Assembly: GCA_951640165.1 (NCBI GenBank)
Contig: OX621240.1
Span: 35,344,713 to 35,408,712 of the forward strand
DNA length: 64,000 bases
Source: Pseudoips prasinana
Taxonomy: Eukaryota > Arthropoda > Insecta > Lepidoptera > Nolidae
Reading direction: 5' to 3'
A program made the position numbers and the translations under genes. A model generated the notes under the pieces. The model saw nothing but the letters and a program-made list of their open reading frames with translations. It had not been told where the DNA came from and did not search any database. This document shows, piece after piece, positions 1 through 10,329 of this stretch; positions within the stretch are counted from its first letter, which is position 1; each line of letters opens with the position of its first letter.

Positions 1-510
1 CCTTGTTGATAAGACTCAATATTGATCTTGATTTTAATGCCCAATAAGGCTATAACAGCTAGAACTATGCAATATTACTTCACTGAACTTTGTTATTACT
101 TCAGCTAAGTTTATTTGGTAAATGAACTGAAATCTGCCGTCCGGCGACGCACGCGATTTATAACCTCATAAATTACCCTTCGCACAACAAAACACGCTAT
201 AATATACCTTATTACAATGCAACAAGAGAATATCACCTACACCTTAAATTTGGTAAATTTTCTAAGTATTTGCCAAATTTTTAAGCGGTTAACGTAAAGA
301 AATATGACCCTTATAGCTCCGATATAACAGTTGAGGTACGAGTTAGGTGTTGTTTTGAACTCACACGTAACAAAGTTTTAATTAGGGAGGGTAGTGATGG
401 GTATATAAATGGATGTTGGGTAATAAAAAGTGAATATTTTTTTATAAGTTACAGGTAATGAAATCATAAGATAAATGACAATGAATTATTTAATTTGCAG
501 AAATATAGGA
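1..510. other. AT-rich stretch, nothing recognised
   Basis: No open frame of note and no repeat that I can match to other copies in the window. Confidence 0.5.
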
Positions 511-516
511 TATGAA

Positions 517-690
517 TAAGATGGACCGACGATCTTGTGACGGTCGCTGAAAGCCTTTGGATAACTTACTTATCACAAATCATCTTAGTTGTTTAAGCCG
601 CCCATTAGTCCTCTGACATGGCTTAACTGTTCTATCTAATGACTACAATGGGACCGACTGTTTAGTCACCCATCTATGTTGGTATGTTGG
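517..690 (+). mobile_element. LINE tail fragments (families J and K)
   Basis: The first ~55 bases encode a degraded form of the 'RWTDDLV' segment found at the end of family-J LINE proteins (compare 4384-4675, reverse strand). It is followed by the 'cccattag..ctctgacatggcttaac' motif of repeat family K, seen also near 8590 and 29390. Both are short and decayed, with no usable reading frame. Confidence 0.5.
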
Positions 691-693
691 TAT

Positions 694-905
694 ATTAGTT
701 AGTGGCCCTTCCTACTAAGCCAGAGGTCAGGGGTTCTATTGCCATCCGGTACGAATATTTGTGTGATCAACACGATAATTCGTTCTGTGTCTGGGTGTAA
801 ATTATCTACAATTATGTATGTATTTAGAAATATATAAGTATGTTTATCAGTTGTCTGGTTGCCATATTACAGGCTTTGCCTAGTTTGGAGGTTTATTAAT
901 TTTAG
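694..905 (+). mobile_element. tRNA-headed SINE (type D), degraded
   Basis: A weak tRNA-like head with a box-B-like 'ggggttctattgcc' is followed by the shared SINE body: 'aatatttgtgtgatcaac', 'gtctgggtgtaaatt', and the 3' motif 'cagttgtctggttgcc..acaggctttgcctagtttgg'. The same order of motifs occurs at 49625, 15901 and, reversed, at 10800 and 16590. Confidence 0.6.
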
Positions 906-1242
906 TTATATAGGTCTCCCATCCCATCTCATCCGGACAGCGATTTCCTGAGGAATATTTAATCCTGAGGTTCCCGGCCCAGAAATAATAAAAGGGTCAG
1001 CCCCTTCCGTGTCGCGCAGCAGCACCACCTGTGTATTAGGTACCCCAAAACAACGTCAACTCACATACCAAGCGTAAAGCCCTCGAAAGGGCAATCTTGT
1101 GAAAGCTATTGGAGGAGGCTTGTATTCAGCCGTGGACTACGTGAGGCTGTTGATGATGAAGTACCAGAAAACGGGAGCTGCCCGTTTTCTGTTGGAGTGT
1201 TGTGTGGGTTTGTTGGTTGTGTGGGTGTCTCTCTGTGAACTA
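906..1242. other. Mixed repeat debris
   Basis: Contains a short piece of family I ('ggaggaggcttgtattcagccgtggac', ~1110-1150) and otherwise unassigned sequence. No gene. Confidence 0.35.
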
Positions 1243-2060
1243 TAGTCAAAGTCAAAGTCAAAATCATTTATTCCGTAAACATTTTACATTTATGTGGAAT
1301 CGTCATATTTTTTTACCCTACCGTGCAGTGCGTGACGTGGCAGCTACTGAGAAACACTGCCAGAAAACTCAGTAGGAATCTTTTTTTAAAATAAAATATA
1401 CTTAAGATTAATTACAATCATGTGTGTTGACTCAGAACAACTCCATCCCAAGCACTTTTATCACTTAAATAATCAGAAATTTTGTAATATGCCCTGCTAC
1501 ACAATTTGGTTTTAATAATTCTTTTGAACTTATTCGTAGGTAATTCTCTAATATCATTGGGAAGTTTGTTATAGAATCTTATACATTGCCCCATAAAAGA
1601 GTTACTTATTTTGTGGATACGGGTAGTATGCAATATGAGATTATTCTTATATCTAGTATTTACGTTATGTGTATCGCTCCTTTTACAGAAGGAATCGACA
1701 TTTTTATGCACATATATTAAGTTTTCATATATGTACCATCTCAGTATATATAATTAGAATGTTAACCTCTTTGAACTTTTCTCTTAGAGACACTCTCGGA
1801 CTAAGATTATAGATAGCTCTTACAGCTCTTTTTTGCAATATAAATATGGTGTTAATGTCAGCAGAGCTACCCCAGAGAAGAATTCCATAGGACATTACAC
1901 TATGAAAATAACTGAAATAAACCATTCTAGCTGTGTCAACATCAGTCAGCCGTCTAATAGTTTTCACTGCATATGCTGCAGAACTTAATTTGCCGGATAC
2001 TTTTTCTATTTGTGGGCTCCATTGTAGCTTTGAGATAATAGTGATACCCAAGAACACAGT
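1243..2060 (-). pseudogene. Non-LTR retrotransposon (LINE), 5'-truncated RT C-terminus
   Basis: Reading the minus strand from ~2057, two adjoining frames encode the region downstream of the reverse transcriptase core of a LINE ORF2. The first has 'LGITIISKLQWSPQIEKV', 'SYGILLWGSS' and 'LQKRAVRAIY'; the second has 'NSFMGQCIRFYNKLPNDI' and ends near 1418. The frame changes around 1711-1725, so the ORF is broken. At the 3' end a polyadenylation-like AATAAATG is followed by about three TTTGAC units (1243-1265), a microsatellite tail typical of CR1/L2/jockey-like LINEs. The 5' truncation, tail and motif order are seen directly. The exact clade is not settled. Confidence 0.8.
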
Positions 2061-2494
2061 TGATTCAACAATCTATCATCAAAATATAAACCTCATACTG
2101 CGATTACCAAGCCGTCAAAATATCTCCCAATTATTGGGGAGGCTTTTGTCCAGCAGTGCACGTCACTTGGTTGATAATTAAGGATATATTTGTACATAAT
2201 TCCTAGTTCCTCGTAAATTATTGATAAATAGTTTAAATTACATAAAGTAATGGGATATTTTGTACGAAAATGTTGTATTTTGTCTACAGAACGAGATAAA
2301 AGTCAAACAATAAATCTCTGAGTAGGTATCCGGCGTAGCTCATAAAAATACTTTCTAGGCTTTTTACTCAATGAAGAAAAATAAGGCACCAAGATGTTTG
2401 CGTTTCTTATTTTATCTTAAAAAACTTACTTATGTTTGTATATCGTGTGAAAAAAAGAAGAAAATAATTTCAGCTCACAGTTTTTAACTGAAAA
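2061..2494. other. AT-rich, one family-I remnant
   Basis: A fragment at ~2100-2165 ('ttggggaggcttttgtccagcagtg') belongs to family I (compare 29050-29290). The rest shows nothing I can name. Confidence 0.35.
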
Positions 2495-3083
2495 AAACCG
2501 GCCAAGTGCGAGTCGGACTCGCACATGAAGGGTTCCGCAGCAGCAAGTATTTTAGTTGATAAAATGAAAGCAAATTGCGATTTATAACGTATTAAAAAAA
2601 ACTTCTTGCTATATCTCGTTCAAACCAATTTTCGTTGTTAGTTTCTATGGTAATGTACATCATATATTTTTTTTAGTTTTATCATTCTCTTATTTTAGAA
2701 GTTACAGGGGGGGCACTCATTTTACCACTTTGGAAGTGTCTCTTGCACAAACTATTCAGTTTTGACAAAAATGATATTAGGAACTGCAATATGATTTTTG
2801 AAGACCTATCCATAGACACCCGACATGAATGGGTACGACGAAAAAAAAATTTTTGAGTTTCCGTTTTATGTATGGCGACCCCCCAAAAATAGTATTCTTT
2901 TTCTATTTTTGTGTAAAAATCTTAATGCGGTCACAGAATACACCTACTTACCAAGTTTCAGCAGTACAGCTCTTATAGTTTCGGAAAAAAGTGGCTGTGA
3001 CATACGGACGGACAGACAGACAGACAGACATGACGAATCTATAAGGGTTCCGTTTTTGCCATTTGGCTACGGAACCCTAAAAA
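2495..3083 (+). mobile_element. GTGCGAGTCGGACTCGC repeat (family H), full-length
   Basis: Begins 'aaccggccaagtgcgagtcg', contains a palindromic GCGAGTCGGACTCGC core, then a GGGTTCCG motif, and ends 'ggctacggaaccctaaaa'. A (GACA)n microsatellite at ~3006-3029 lies in the 3' part. The same beginning and end occur at 3233, 11893 and (5'-truncated) 26462. Inverted GGGTTCCG/CGGAACCC motifs near the ends suggest a non-autonomous element. This motif is common in lepidopteran genomes (general knowledge). It has no coding capacity; the 89-codon frame inside is incidental. Confidence 0.8.
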
Positions 3084-3232
3084 TTAACAAGTAAGAAGCG
3101 ATAAGCATTAATTACTATTTAAAAAACATATAAATCGTTCATCTATTGTAGCTAACCTTTTATGGAACAGAATTTTAATGGCAATACACTGAAAAATATT
3201 TTATCAGAGAATTATCATTATCGATTATCAAA

Positions 3233-3518
3233 GAACCGGCCAAGTGCGAGTCGGACTCGCGCACGAAGGGTTCCGTACAATCTATAAAAACGAGCAAAAA
3301 AATCACGTTTTTTATATGGGAGCCCCCTTCAAAATTTATTTCATTTTGTTTTTTAGGATTTGTTGTTATAGCGGCAACAGAAATACATCATCTGTGAAAA
3401 TTTCATCTGTCGAACTATCATGGTTCATGAGACAGCTGGTAACAGACGGACAGATAGACAGAGAGCGAAGTCTTAGTAATAGGGCCCCGTTTTAACCTTT
3501 CGGTACAGAACCCTAAAA
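3233..3518 (+). mobile_element. Family-H repeat, short version
   Basis: Same start as the copy at 2495 ('accggccaagtgcgagtcgg') and the same end ('tacagaaccctaaaa'), but only ~285 bp. It has a different middle section and a degraded GACA/GACAGA stretch at ~3447-3464. Two size classes of the family therefore lie ~150 bp apart. Confidence 0.75.
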
Positions 3519-3975
3519 CCTGAGAAATCACGTAACATACAAACAAAGAAAAGAACATAAAGTCGATTTCATAAACACCTTCTCTTAATAAAAATAAAAA
3601 AATATATAAAAATTACGATTGCGTAATGCTCGTTTCTTAACTCGAGGTTTCTTTCATTGATTTCCCGGAAGATAGAGGTGAGTGACGACTCATGCCGTCT
3701 TGCAAATAAAACTACAAACTTTGTGGTACTCGACACTGGACGGTAACTGGCGTGAGAAAGTCATTAGTTTTAGAGACTTTATCTGCAACTGTCGCTCTAC
3801 GTTAATACACGAAGACGCAGGCCTTCCATCTGATTGTAGATCAGAGAGGGCATTATATCGACACGAATCCAAACAAAGGGTCATTGAGGACGCTGTTGTT
3901 ACTGGACCTTCGTTCAGGATACTGTTGGGGTTGTCGTGGCACTGTAGTCCGGTATGTTTGCTGAGGTGCATACTA
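3519..3975. other. Unassigned stretch
   Basis: Open frames exist on both strands at ~3682-4008, but they overlap each other and show no domain I recognise. Treated as chance. Confidence 0.3.
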
Positions 3976-4150
3976 GAAAGAAAGAAAGAAATAATATATA
4001 TTTATTAGACACAAAGTACATCAGTATAAATTAAGTAAAAGTAATAGTAATAAGGGTACAACACACAGAAGAATACATAAAAAAAATGATACTTATAAAT
4101 AACAATTAATACATTTTTCTATAACATAATTTTACGCACCTATTCGATGT
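3976..4150 (-). mobile_element. LINE 3' tail with (CTTT)n
   Basis: Read on the minus strand this is an AATAAATATA polyadenylation-like region followed by a (CTTT)n tail (3976-3992). The same arrangement stands at 62995-63010. It is probably only the 3' end of a truncated LINE. Confidence 0.45.
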
Positions 4151-4383
4151 GGTACCCATACTAAGCACCTTTGTGACTAATAGGCCACAGTTCAGCATTC
4201 TGCCACTGATACTGCATACTGATGGTTAATACGCCATAATAGGAAAGAGGACCGTATCAATGGTGGGCCGACTGCGCACCACCACTAATAGTCTCTTGAG
4301 CGTCTTTTCAGATTGGAGGGACACCCCTTTGCTGCGTCACTGGGTAAGGATCCATACCAGTTGTAATGTAGGCAGAAGAACAA

Positions 4384-4675
4384 GAAATACACTTTATTGC
4401 ATAAGGAATATCATATGAGCCGAAAGACGTCCACTGCTGGACAAAGGCCTCCCCCAAAGATCTCCACAATTGCCGATCTTGCGCTATCCGCATCCAGCGA
4501 TTTCCAGCGACCCGCACAAGATCATCGGTCCATCTTGTAGGGGGCCTGCCCACGCTGCGTCTTCCGGTTCGTGGTCGCCACTCGAGAACCTTTCTGCCCC
4601 AGCGGCCGTCGGCTCTACGAGCTATGTGCCCTGCCCACTGCCACTTCAGCTCGGCAATTCTTACGGCTTCTTAAA
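4384..4675 (-). pseudogene. LINE ORF C-terminus (family J)
   Basis: On the minus strand one frame carries, in order, 'LKWQWAGHIARRADGRWG', 'VLEWRPRTGRRSVG', 'RPPTRWTDDLVRVAGNRW' and 'LGEAFVQQWTSFG'. This is the well-known C-terminal extension of an RTE/jockey-like lepidopteran LINE endonuclease-reverse transcriptase. All catalytic domains are missing, so this is a 5'-truncated dead copy. The 3' end has the polyA signal AATAAAG on the minus strand at ~4392. Related fragments occur at 517, 10330, 16215, 46330, 48200 and 51945. Confidence 0.85.
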
Positions 4676-4689
4676 GAATATAACCAATA

Positions 4690-4995
4690 ATAATGTCCTC
4701 CTAGCCGATTTCGGCCACGGCGGCCAGTCTCAGCAGAGATTAGCCATCTGCGCGGGACATATTATAGTGCTCCTGTGCGCAAACACAGGAGCACTTTCTA
4801 TTGCATCACTCTCATGATCTGATGGGACGCCTAGCGACACGACCGGAAAGAGGTCAGGTACAGGCCCGACGGCTTTACGTGCTCTCCGAGGCACGGGGGT
4901 ATAGTTCCGCCAACTCCCAGACATCGGGCTGATGCTGAGAAGTTTTATTTTTTACAGAAAAGTCCCAAAATCACTTTTTGGCCCGACCCGGGATA
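4690..4995 (-). mobile_element. tRNA-headed SINE (type A), near-complete
   Basis: Reverse complement of the SINE-A body: 'tcggccacggcggccagtct' at one end, 'gtgcgcaaacacagg' in the middle and 'ttggcccgacccggg' (end of the box-B region) at the other. The head beyond box B is missing. Full copies stand at 23038-23407 and 43837-44205. Open frames here are SINE shadows. Confidence 0.85.
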
Positions 4996-5110
4996 AACAA
5001 TACAATATGCATAGAACACTATTTTGCAATTGGCGGCCTTATCATAAAAAGCGAGGTTTTCCAGGCAACCTATTTGCGTTGGATGGACCAGAATTTACTA
5101 TCAATTAACA
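4996..5110 (-). mobile_element. LINE 3'UTR fragment with GGCGGCCTTATC hairpin
   Basis: Contains 'caattggcggccttatcat..aaagcgaggttttccaggcaac', the reverse complement of a conserved stem-loop (GCG..TAAGGCCGCC) also found at 19380, 56230 and 58745, where it precedes a LINE polyA signal. Confidence 0.6.
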
Positions 5111-5209
5111 GCAAAAGGTTTTATTACTAAGAACATTTATTAAATTATCTTGTTTCTACTAACAATATGGAGTAATGTCTGAAAAAAAAAATTTGAATTT
5201 TTATTTTTT

Positions 5210-5450
5210 TTTGGCCTTGTCACACAGATCATCCTAGCCTCAAACTAAGCAAAGCTTGTACTATGGGTACCAGGCGACGATATACATACTTATATAGATA
5301 GATAAATACTTATATACATAGAAAACATCCATGACTCAGAAACAAATAGTCGTGCTCATCACACAAATATTTGCACTTACCGGGATTTGAACCCAGGACC
5401 ACCAGCTTCGTAGGCAGGAGCACTACCAACTAGGCTACGGTGACCGTCAA
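5210..5450 (-). mobile_element. tRNA-headed SINE (type B), full-length
   Basis: On the minus strand it begins with 'acggtcaccgtagcctagtt' (box A) and has 'tgggttcaaatcccggt' (box B), followed by a body ending 'aggatgatctgtgtgaca'. Very similar copies lie at 24807, 45180, 50882 and 56361. RNA polymerase III would transcribe it from the two internal boxes (family knowledge). Confidence 0.85.
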
Positions 5451-5454
5451 CTGT

Positions 5455-5690
5455 TGAATTGAAATTATTCACACACGGCCATCTGATTTCAAATTAAGCA
5501 GAGTTTATACCATGGAAATCAGACTGCTATATAGAGTATATAGTTATATAGATAATTACACCCAGACACAGGACAAATAGACATGTTCATGCACACAAAT
5601 ATTTGTCCTGGGTGGGAATTAAACCCACGACCTACGGCGTAAAAGGCAAGAATTTACCAACCACGCCAACCAGCCCATCAAAAAGCCTGT
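5455..5690 (-). mobile_element. tRNA-headed SINE (type C)
   Basis: On the minus strand: 'ggctggttggcgtggttggt' (box A region), 'gtcgtgggtttaattccca' (box B), 'gacaaatatttgtgtgcatg', and at the 3' end 'cagatggccgtgtgtgaata'. It lies back to back with the SINE-B copy. Other copies: 6658/7346, 24967, 45590 and 46955. Confidence 0.8.
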
Positions 5691-6053
5691 AATATCGTAG
5701 TTCTTTACTTTGTAGCAATACTTTATTAGTTAATTATGATTACCATTTATGAGTGCCATCAAAAGCGTATAAACAATTTTGTACGATGTAAAATGTTCGT
5801 TGTTTAATGTGGCAAGTTAATGACTCAGTATATTACGAGATACTGAAACAATGTGGGGATAAATACCACACATTTTGTGGGCAGAACATTTCTTTTGATA
5901 ACTTGATTTGATTTCTGATGATGATTGATTTTGATGCGCTATACTTATGATGTTCTTTAGACACTAATCGGCTAAAATGAGGCAGATAAGTCTTGAGTTT
6001 GGTGAAGAGGTGAAAGTTTCTTTGCCTAACTCTATCGCCATCAGACTAATCAC

Positions 6054-6225
6054 ACTAATATTATAAAGGAGAAAGTTTGTGAGTGTGTATGTTTGTTACT
6101 TTTTCACGCCAAAACGGCTAGAGCGAATTTAATAAAATTAGGTATGGAGTTAGCTGACACCCTGGATTAATACATAGGCTAAAATTTATAAAGTTTAACG
6201 CGGGTAAAACCGCGGGGCACAGCTT
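6054..6225 (+). mobile_element. Family-F short interspersed element
   Basis: Starts with 'taatattataaa..aaagtttgtgag', has 'tttcacgccaaaacggctaga' and ends 'gggtaaaaccgcggggcacagct'. The same 5' and 3' ends are seen at 9095, 35205 and, reversed, 21391 and 33603. It is probably a non-autonomous element about 170-220 bp long. Confidence 0.7.
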
Positions 6226-6364
6226 GTATAATAATACTTTCCTTTTTGACAATCGATTGGAACAATATTTACTTATGCACGTTTGGAAAGCACTCCCTAT
6301 CAATTAAAAAATGTAAATAATGACGGAAACATCTATCTACCATTTATCTTTCTCTTACCGCTCC

Positions 6365-6560
6365 ATTTGTGATCGGCGAGGTTAAGCAAGTAGGCACACA
6401 GTTAGCCCATAGATGGATGAAGTGGTTTAAAATCAGAGTCTCTTAATTTTCCTATCATAGTTATTAGCAGTCGTAGTCGTTAAGCCATGTGATAAGCCTA
6501 CCAGGTAGCTACTGGCTATCGTAGTGGCAGTAGCTGTATGTGGCAGTAAGTAGTAAGGTT
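6365..6560 (-). mobile_element. Family-K LINE-like fragment
   Basis: Carries reversed motifs 'gaggttaagcaagtaggcac', 'cccatagatgg' and 'taagccatgtgataagcctac'. They match the plus-strand copies near 8590-8790 and 29385-29600. No frame is preserved. Confidence 0.5.
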
Positions 6561-7124
6561 GTCTCGTTGATGTCTCTAACTGAAAACAGGCTGCTAATTA
6601 TAATTATTTTATTGTATTGTAATCTTTCATTGATATAATAACCTTAATAACCTAAGTCATTATTCACACACGGCCATCAGTTCCCAAATTAAGCAGAACT
6701 TGTATTACGGAAATCAAGCAACTATTGTAATACATATACTACTTTTCACATACTTACTAAACACATACTTATAAAGATATTTTTTTTTATTTATTGGAAC
6801 CAAAAACAGATAATATACAATATTGTGTGTACGTTAGCAGCTACATTAGTTAGGAAAAACTGTGCCGTAGCTGTTAGCGCCCACCTCCGAGGTAGACAAC
6901 AATGTTCAATGTTTTTGTGGGTAATAATTAGTTAAACATTTATTAAAAAAAAAGTGAAAAGTAATAAAAATGTAAAAGGAAAATCTTATGAACTATCAGA
7001 TTACTTTGAGTGTGTGTATGTGCGTGTGAGTGGGTGTGTGTGTGTGGATTATGTGTGTTTATAGAGTAAAGTTAATAAAAAGAGTTTATGTTAATTACAG
7101 TAAAAGGAAATTTAGAAGCAAATC

Positions 7125-7152
7125 AATGGGTGTATTATCCAATACACCCATT
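7125..7152. repeat. Perfect hairpin, 12-bp arms, loop ATCC
   Basis: 'aatgggtgtatt' is followed by ATCC and its exact reverse complement. Confidence 0.9.
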
Positions 7153-7198
7153 AATTCCCCTCCAAACCCCCCACCACCGCAATCAACACAAACTCTCA

Positions 7199-7240
7199 AG
7201 TCTCGTAGAGTCTTAACATCCGTTAAGACTCTACGAGACT
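7199..7240. repeat. Perfect hairpin, 19-bp arms, loop ATCC
   Basis: 'agtctcgtagagtcttaac' is followed by ATCC and its exact reverse complement. The loop is the same as in the hairpin 47 bp upstream. Confidence 0.95.
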
Positions 7241-7485
7241 CTCCAGCTCTTCATAATTTAGATTGCTCAGCCAATCGTGTACACTTGTTTTGCAATTTTG
7301 TAGGGTCATAGGATATATATCTAGTGTCTCATTTATTTTATTATAAAGGTTATAAAGGTTATAATTACACCCAGACTAACGACAAATAGACAAGTTCATA
7401 CCCACAAATATTTATCCTGGGTGGGAACCGAACCCATGACTTGCATTTAAAGCAAGCATTTACCAACCACGCCAACTGTATAGAT

Positions 7486-8239
7486 TAATATAAATTATTT
7501 ATTCCCACTTATTGGATTGTTCTTTATATTTTTTATTAATAATTCGTGCAATAAAGTTTTTTCTCGATTATGCTATGCTTTTTTCTAAAATTATATGAAA
7601 CATATTATATGAAACATAATATTTCACGGCACCGCTTCGATTGCTTTGTTCAGATTTGCTCAAATGGAAATGTAAATTACAATCACCATTTCCCCGACCA
7701 TCTGAACAAAATTTACTCTAACCAACCGAGTTTTAAGCTTATATTTCACGGTACTTTATATATTCCCATGACGAATGTGACGAGAGCTTACAAAATAAAA
7801 TCCATCCTTCGGAAACTTTTAAGACAATTTATTATGTTTTCTAGCTCTGCTTCGGGTGATGAAATATTCAAAAAGTTTCGCTACTGTCTTGTCGGTTGGA
7901 GCCTAATATTACTATATTGGAATAGTTTTTCATCGTAAATTTATATTATTATAAGAACATACATACCTACTACAACTACTTGTCATATGGGCGGTGGTTA
8001 CACTTTTGGAACGAAGATCCTTATCGCGCGTTGTGAAAGGGGGCTAGATGGAAAAAAATCTTACAAAAAGTTGTCACGACACTTTTTGCAGCTGTGCGGC
8101 GTACGCATGTTTCTCGGTGTGTCTCTCTCTCTCTTATAGAAAGCAAGCCAGATATTTTTGCATTGAACAGTGTGGTGTCACGACGATTATTTTTGTTGAG
8201 TGTAAACAGGTTTTTTGTACATAATAAATAATAAGAAAT
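7486..8239. other. AT-rich stretch with one unidentified 122-codon frame
   Basis: A plus-strand frame runs 7570-7938. I recognise no family. It starts with a tyrosine-rich segment ('LYETYYMKHNISRHRF') and shows no signal peptide or motif. It could be chance, or a degraded exon. The rest of the stretch shows nothing I can name. Confidence 0.2.
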
Positions 8240-8790
8240 AACTTCGTTCCATCCGGGTGTCCCTTGAGACCTCTCAAGTTTATTTTTAAGTGGTGGAAAT
8301 GCTCTAGTCTCACGTGGTGTAGAGCTCGGCTCACTAAAACCACCACGATAGCCAGCCTCACAGTGCCTGTAGCGGGGGCTCTGGGTACTCGTGAACGATC
8401 TCGCCAGTACCCTAGCTGTACACTGAGTGTCCGCGAGACTCTCACCCGGGGAGGGGAGGGGCCTGAATGCCTACCCCTCTCTCCAGTAGGCACAAGCATG
8501 TTACTTGAGCTACAGCAGGTTATCTCTTCCCGGGACCGCTTATACAAGACGAGTGGGGTTCTTTTCCTCCAAACGCCAGCGGTCCCAGGTTACTCTAGTG
8601 TGAGAGTTGTTCAAGTCGCCCATTAGGCCCCTGACATGGCTTAACGGCTGCTGCCTAATGGCTACCGGGGCTTAACGTGCCCTCTGAACCACGGAGACGC
8701 TTAGAAATTAAACCACTTTAACGAAAACCCATCTATGGACTGACCGCGAGCCTAGTTGCTTAACGTCGCCTATAGCCAATAACTATAGTG
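8240..8790 (+). mobile_element. GC-rich LINE-derived segment ending in family K
   Basis: A GC-rich block (~8240-8630) leads into the family-K motif 'cccattaggcccctgacatggcttaacgg' and on to 'cccatctatgg' and 'cttaacgtcgcctat'. Long frames on both strands here (8134-8547 minus, 8264-8626 plus) overlap and have no motif I can assign. I read the block as the 3' region of an unrecognised LINE. Confidence 0.4.
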
Positions 8791-9094
8791 TCCGTTTATT
8801 AAACATTGTATGTTTATTAAATGCTAGAATTGTGATATAAATGCATAGAAATTAATTAAGGTATAAAATGAATGAAAATTGTATGTTTATAACTTTTGTG
8901 ATATAAATGTATAAATTTAAGTATAAGATGGGAATTATGCAATAATAGTATGGAATGTTATAGAATCACGAATGGGGAAAAATAAGTTACAAAAGTAAGT
9001 TAAAGAATAATAATTAAAAAGTTCATAAAAACGTTCACAAAAAAAATAAAGAATTAAAATAAAATAAAAAGATTGAAATATAATAACAATAATA
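8791..9094. other. Low-complexity AT-rich stretch
   Basis: Repeated 'gtatgttta'/'gtataa' words and A-rich runs. No gene seen. Confidence 0.5.
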
Positions 9095-9275
9095 TTAAAA
9101 CCGAAAGTTTGTGAGTGTGTGAGTGTGTATGTTTATTACTTCTTAACTTCTAAATGGCCGGCTGGAGCGATTTCAATAAAATTTGGTATGTAGTTAGTAT
9201 AACACCCTGGATTAACACTTAGGCTATAATTTATAAAGTTGAACGCAGGTAAAACCGCGGGGCACAGCTAGTAAA
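9095..9275 (+). mobile_element. Family-F element
   Basis: Begins 'gaaagtttgtgagtgtgtgag' and ends 'aaccgcggggcacagctagt'. Its body matches the copy at 6054. Confidence 0.75.
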
Positions 9276-9349
9276 AACTAAACCTAGAATCCTAATCTCT
9301 AGAAACAATGTTGCTGCAAAAAAATTGAAGTAGGTCACTACCAATCGTC

Positions 9350-9395
9350 GTTAATTAGCATCTGACGACTCACTAGTCGTCAGATGCTAATTAAC
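9350..9395. repeat. Perfect hairpin, 21-bp arms, loop CACT
   Basis: The arm at 9350-9370 ('gttaattagcatctgacgac' + t) is matched exactly by 9375-9395. Confidence 0.95.
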
Positions 9396-9429
9396 CAACC
9401 GATAAAAAAGAGTTATATAGTAAACTATT

Positions 9430-9561
9430 ACTATATACTTTGGTACAAGATAGTTGGAAGGCCCGAGTAATTAGTGCTATAAAGTGGCCAAGATCTAGTC
9501 CTCTTGACACTACCCCTTGGGAACTCTATAGAGATTTGAAAAACTCAACTTACTACTACTA
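9430..9561 (+). pseudogene. Possible C-terminal coding fragment before the 116-bp array
   Basis: From ~9439 one frame reads 'LVQDSWKARVISAIKWPR', 'SSPLDTTPWELYRDLKN', 'STYYY', then stop at 9559-9561. It has protein-like composition and stops right where the tandem array starts. I do not recognise the family. It may be the end of a mobile-element ORF whose 3'UTR expanded into tandem repeats, or chance. Confidence 0.3.
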
Positions 9562-9565
9562 AATA

Positions 9566-10160
9566 AATTCTCCCTTAACTAAATACCTCGTATATTAAAT
9601 TGTATGACTTTTTCTTCTCAATCTCATTAACTCAAATTACTTAAATAACTTATTAGCTTTATTCAGTTACCGCCATAAATATATGCTCCCTTAATTAAAT
9701 ACCTCGTATATTAAATTGTATGACTTTTTCTTCTCAATCTCATTAACTCAAATTACTTAAATAACTTATTAGCTTTATTCAGTTACCGCCATAAATATAT
9801 GCTCCCTTAACTAAATACCTCGTATATTAAATTGTATGACTTTTTCTTCTCAATCTCATTAACTCAAATTACTTAAATAACTTATTAGCTTTATTCAGTT
9901 ACCGCCATAAATATATGCTCCCTTAATTAAATACCTCGTATATTAAATTGTATGACTTTTTCTTCTCAATCTCATTAACTCAAATTACTTAAATAACTTA
10001 TTAACTTTATTCAGTTACCGCCATAAATATATGCTCCCTTAATTAAATACCTCGTATATTAAATTGTATGACTTTTTCTTCTCAATCTCATTTTTTTTCT
10101 TTTAACCTCGTATATTAAATTGTATGACTTTTTCTTCTCAATCTCATTTTTTTTTCTTTT
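9566..10160 (+). repeat. Tandem array, 116-bp unit plus 56-bp sub-unit
   Basis: The word 'ctcccttaa' recurs at 9570, 9686, 9802, 9918 and 10034, exactly 116 bp apart, with nearly identical sequence between. Units differ by a few substitutions (for example 'ttaact'/'ttaatt'). After the fifth start the array changes to a shorter period of 56 bp ('acctcgtat' at 10049 and 10105), each ending in a T-run. No unit encodes a stable frame. Confidence 0.97.
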
Positions 10161-10329
10161 ATTACATGTATTTTTTTAGGCATTATTCATAGACACCATT
10201 CTACTTTAGATACGTCTCAAATATCTCAAACTTATAAGCAACCTTATCTTCTTTGTTTGAATTTCGTTTGTCTTTTCATCATCATCATCATTATGCCAGC
10301 CGATAGACGTCAACATCTGGCAAAATACC

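Larger units (their letters stand above)
6658..7485 (-). mobile_element. SINE type C split by a ~565-bp insertion
   Basis: The 3' half of a SINE-C (reverse) lies at 6658-6780 and ends in 'catacttataaagatat'. The tRNA-like half resumes at about 7346 with 'ataattacacccagactaacg' and ends near 7485. The intervening sequence begins with a run of T's and holds two perfect hairpins and a GT-rich tract (7010-7050). The order of the two halves fits a later insertion into one SINE. Confidence 0.55.

Noticed and set aside
7570..7938. 122-codon frame as a host gene
   Set aside because: No recognisable motif, no splice or promoter signal, AT-rich context; reported only as unidentified.
8134..8626. Overlapping 137- and 120-codon frames
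   Set aside because: Opposite strands over one GC-rich repeat segment; no domain seen.
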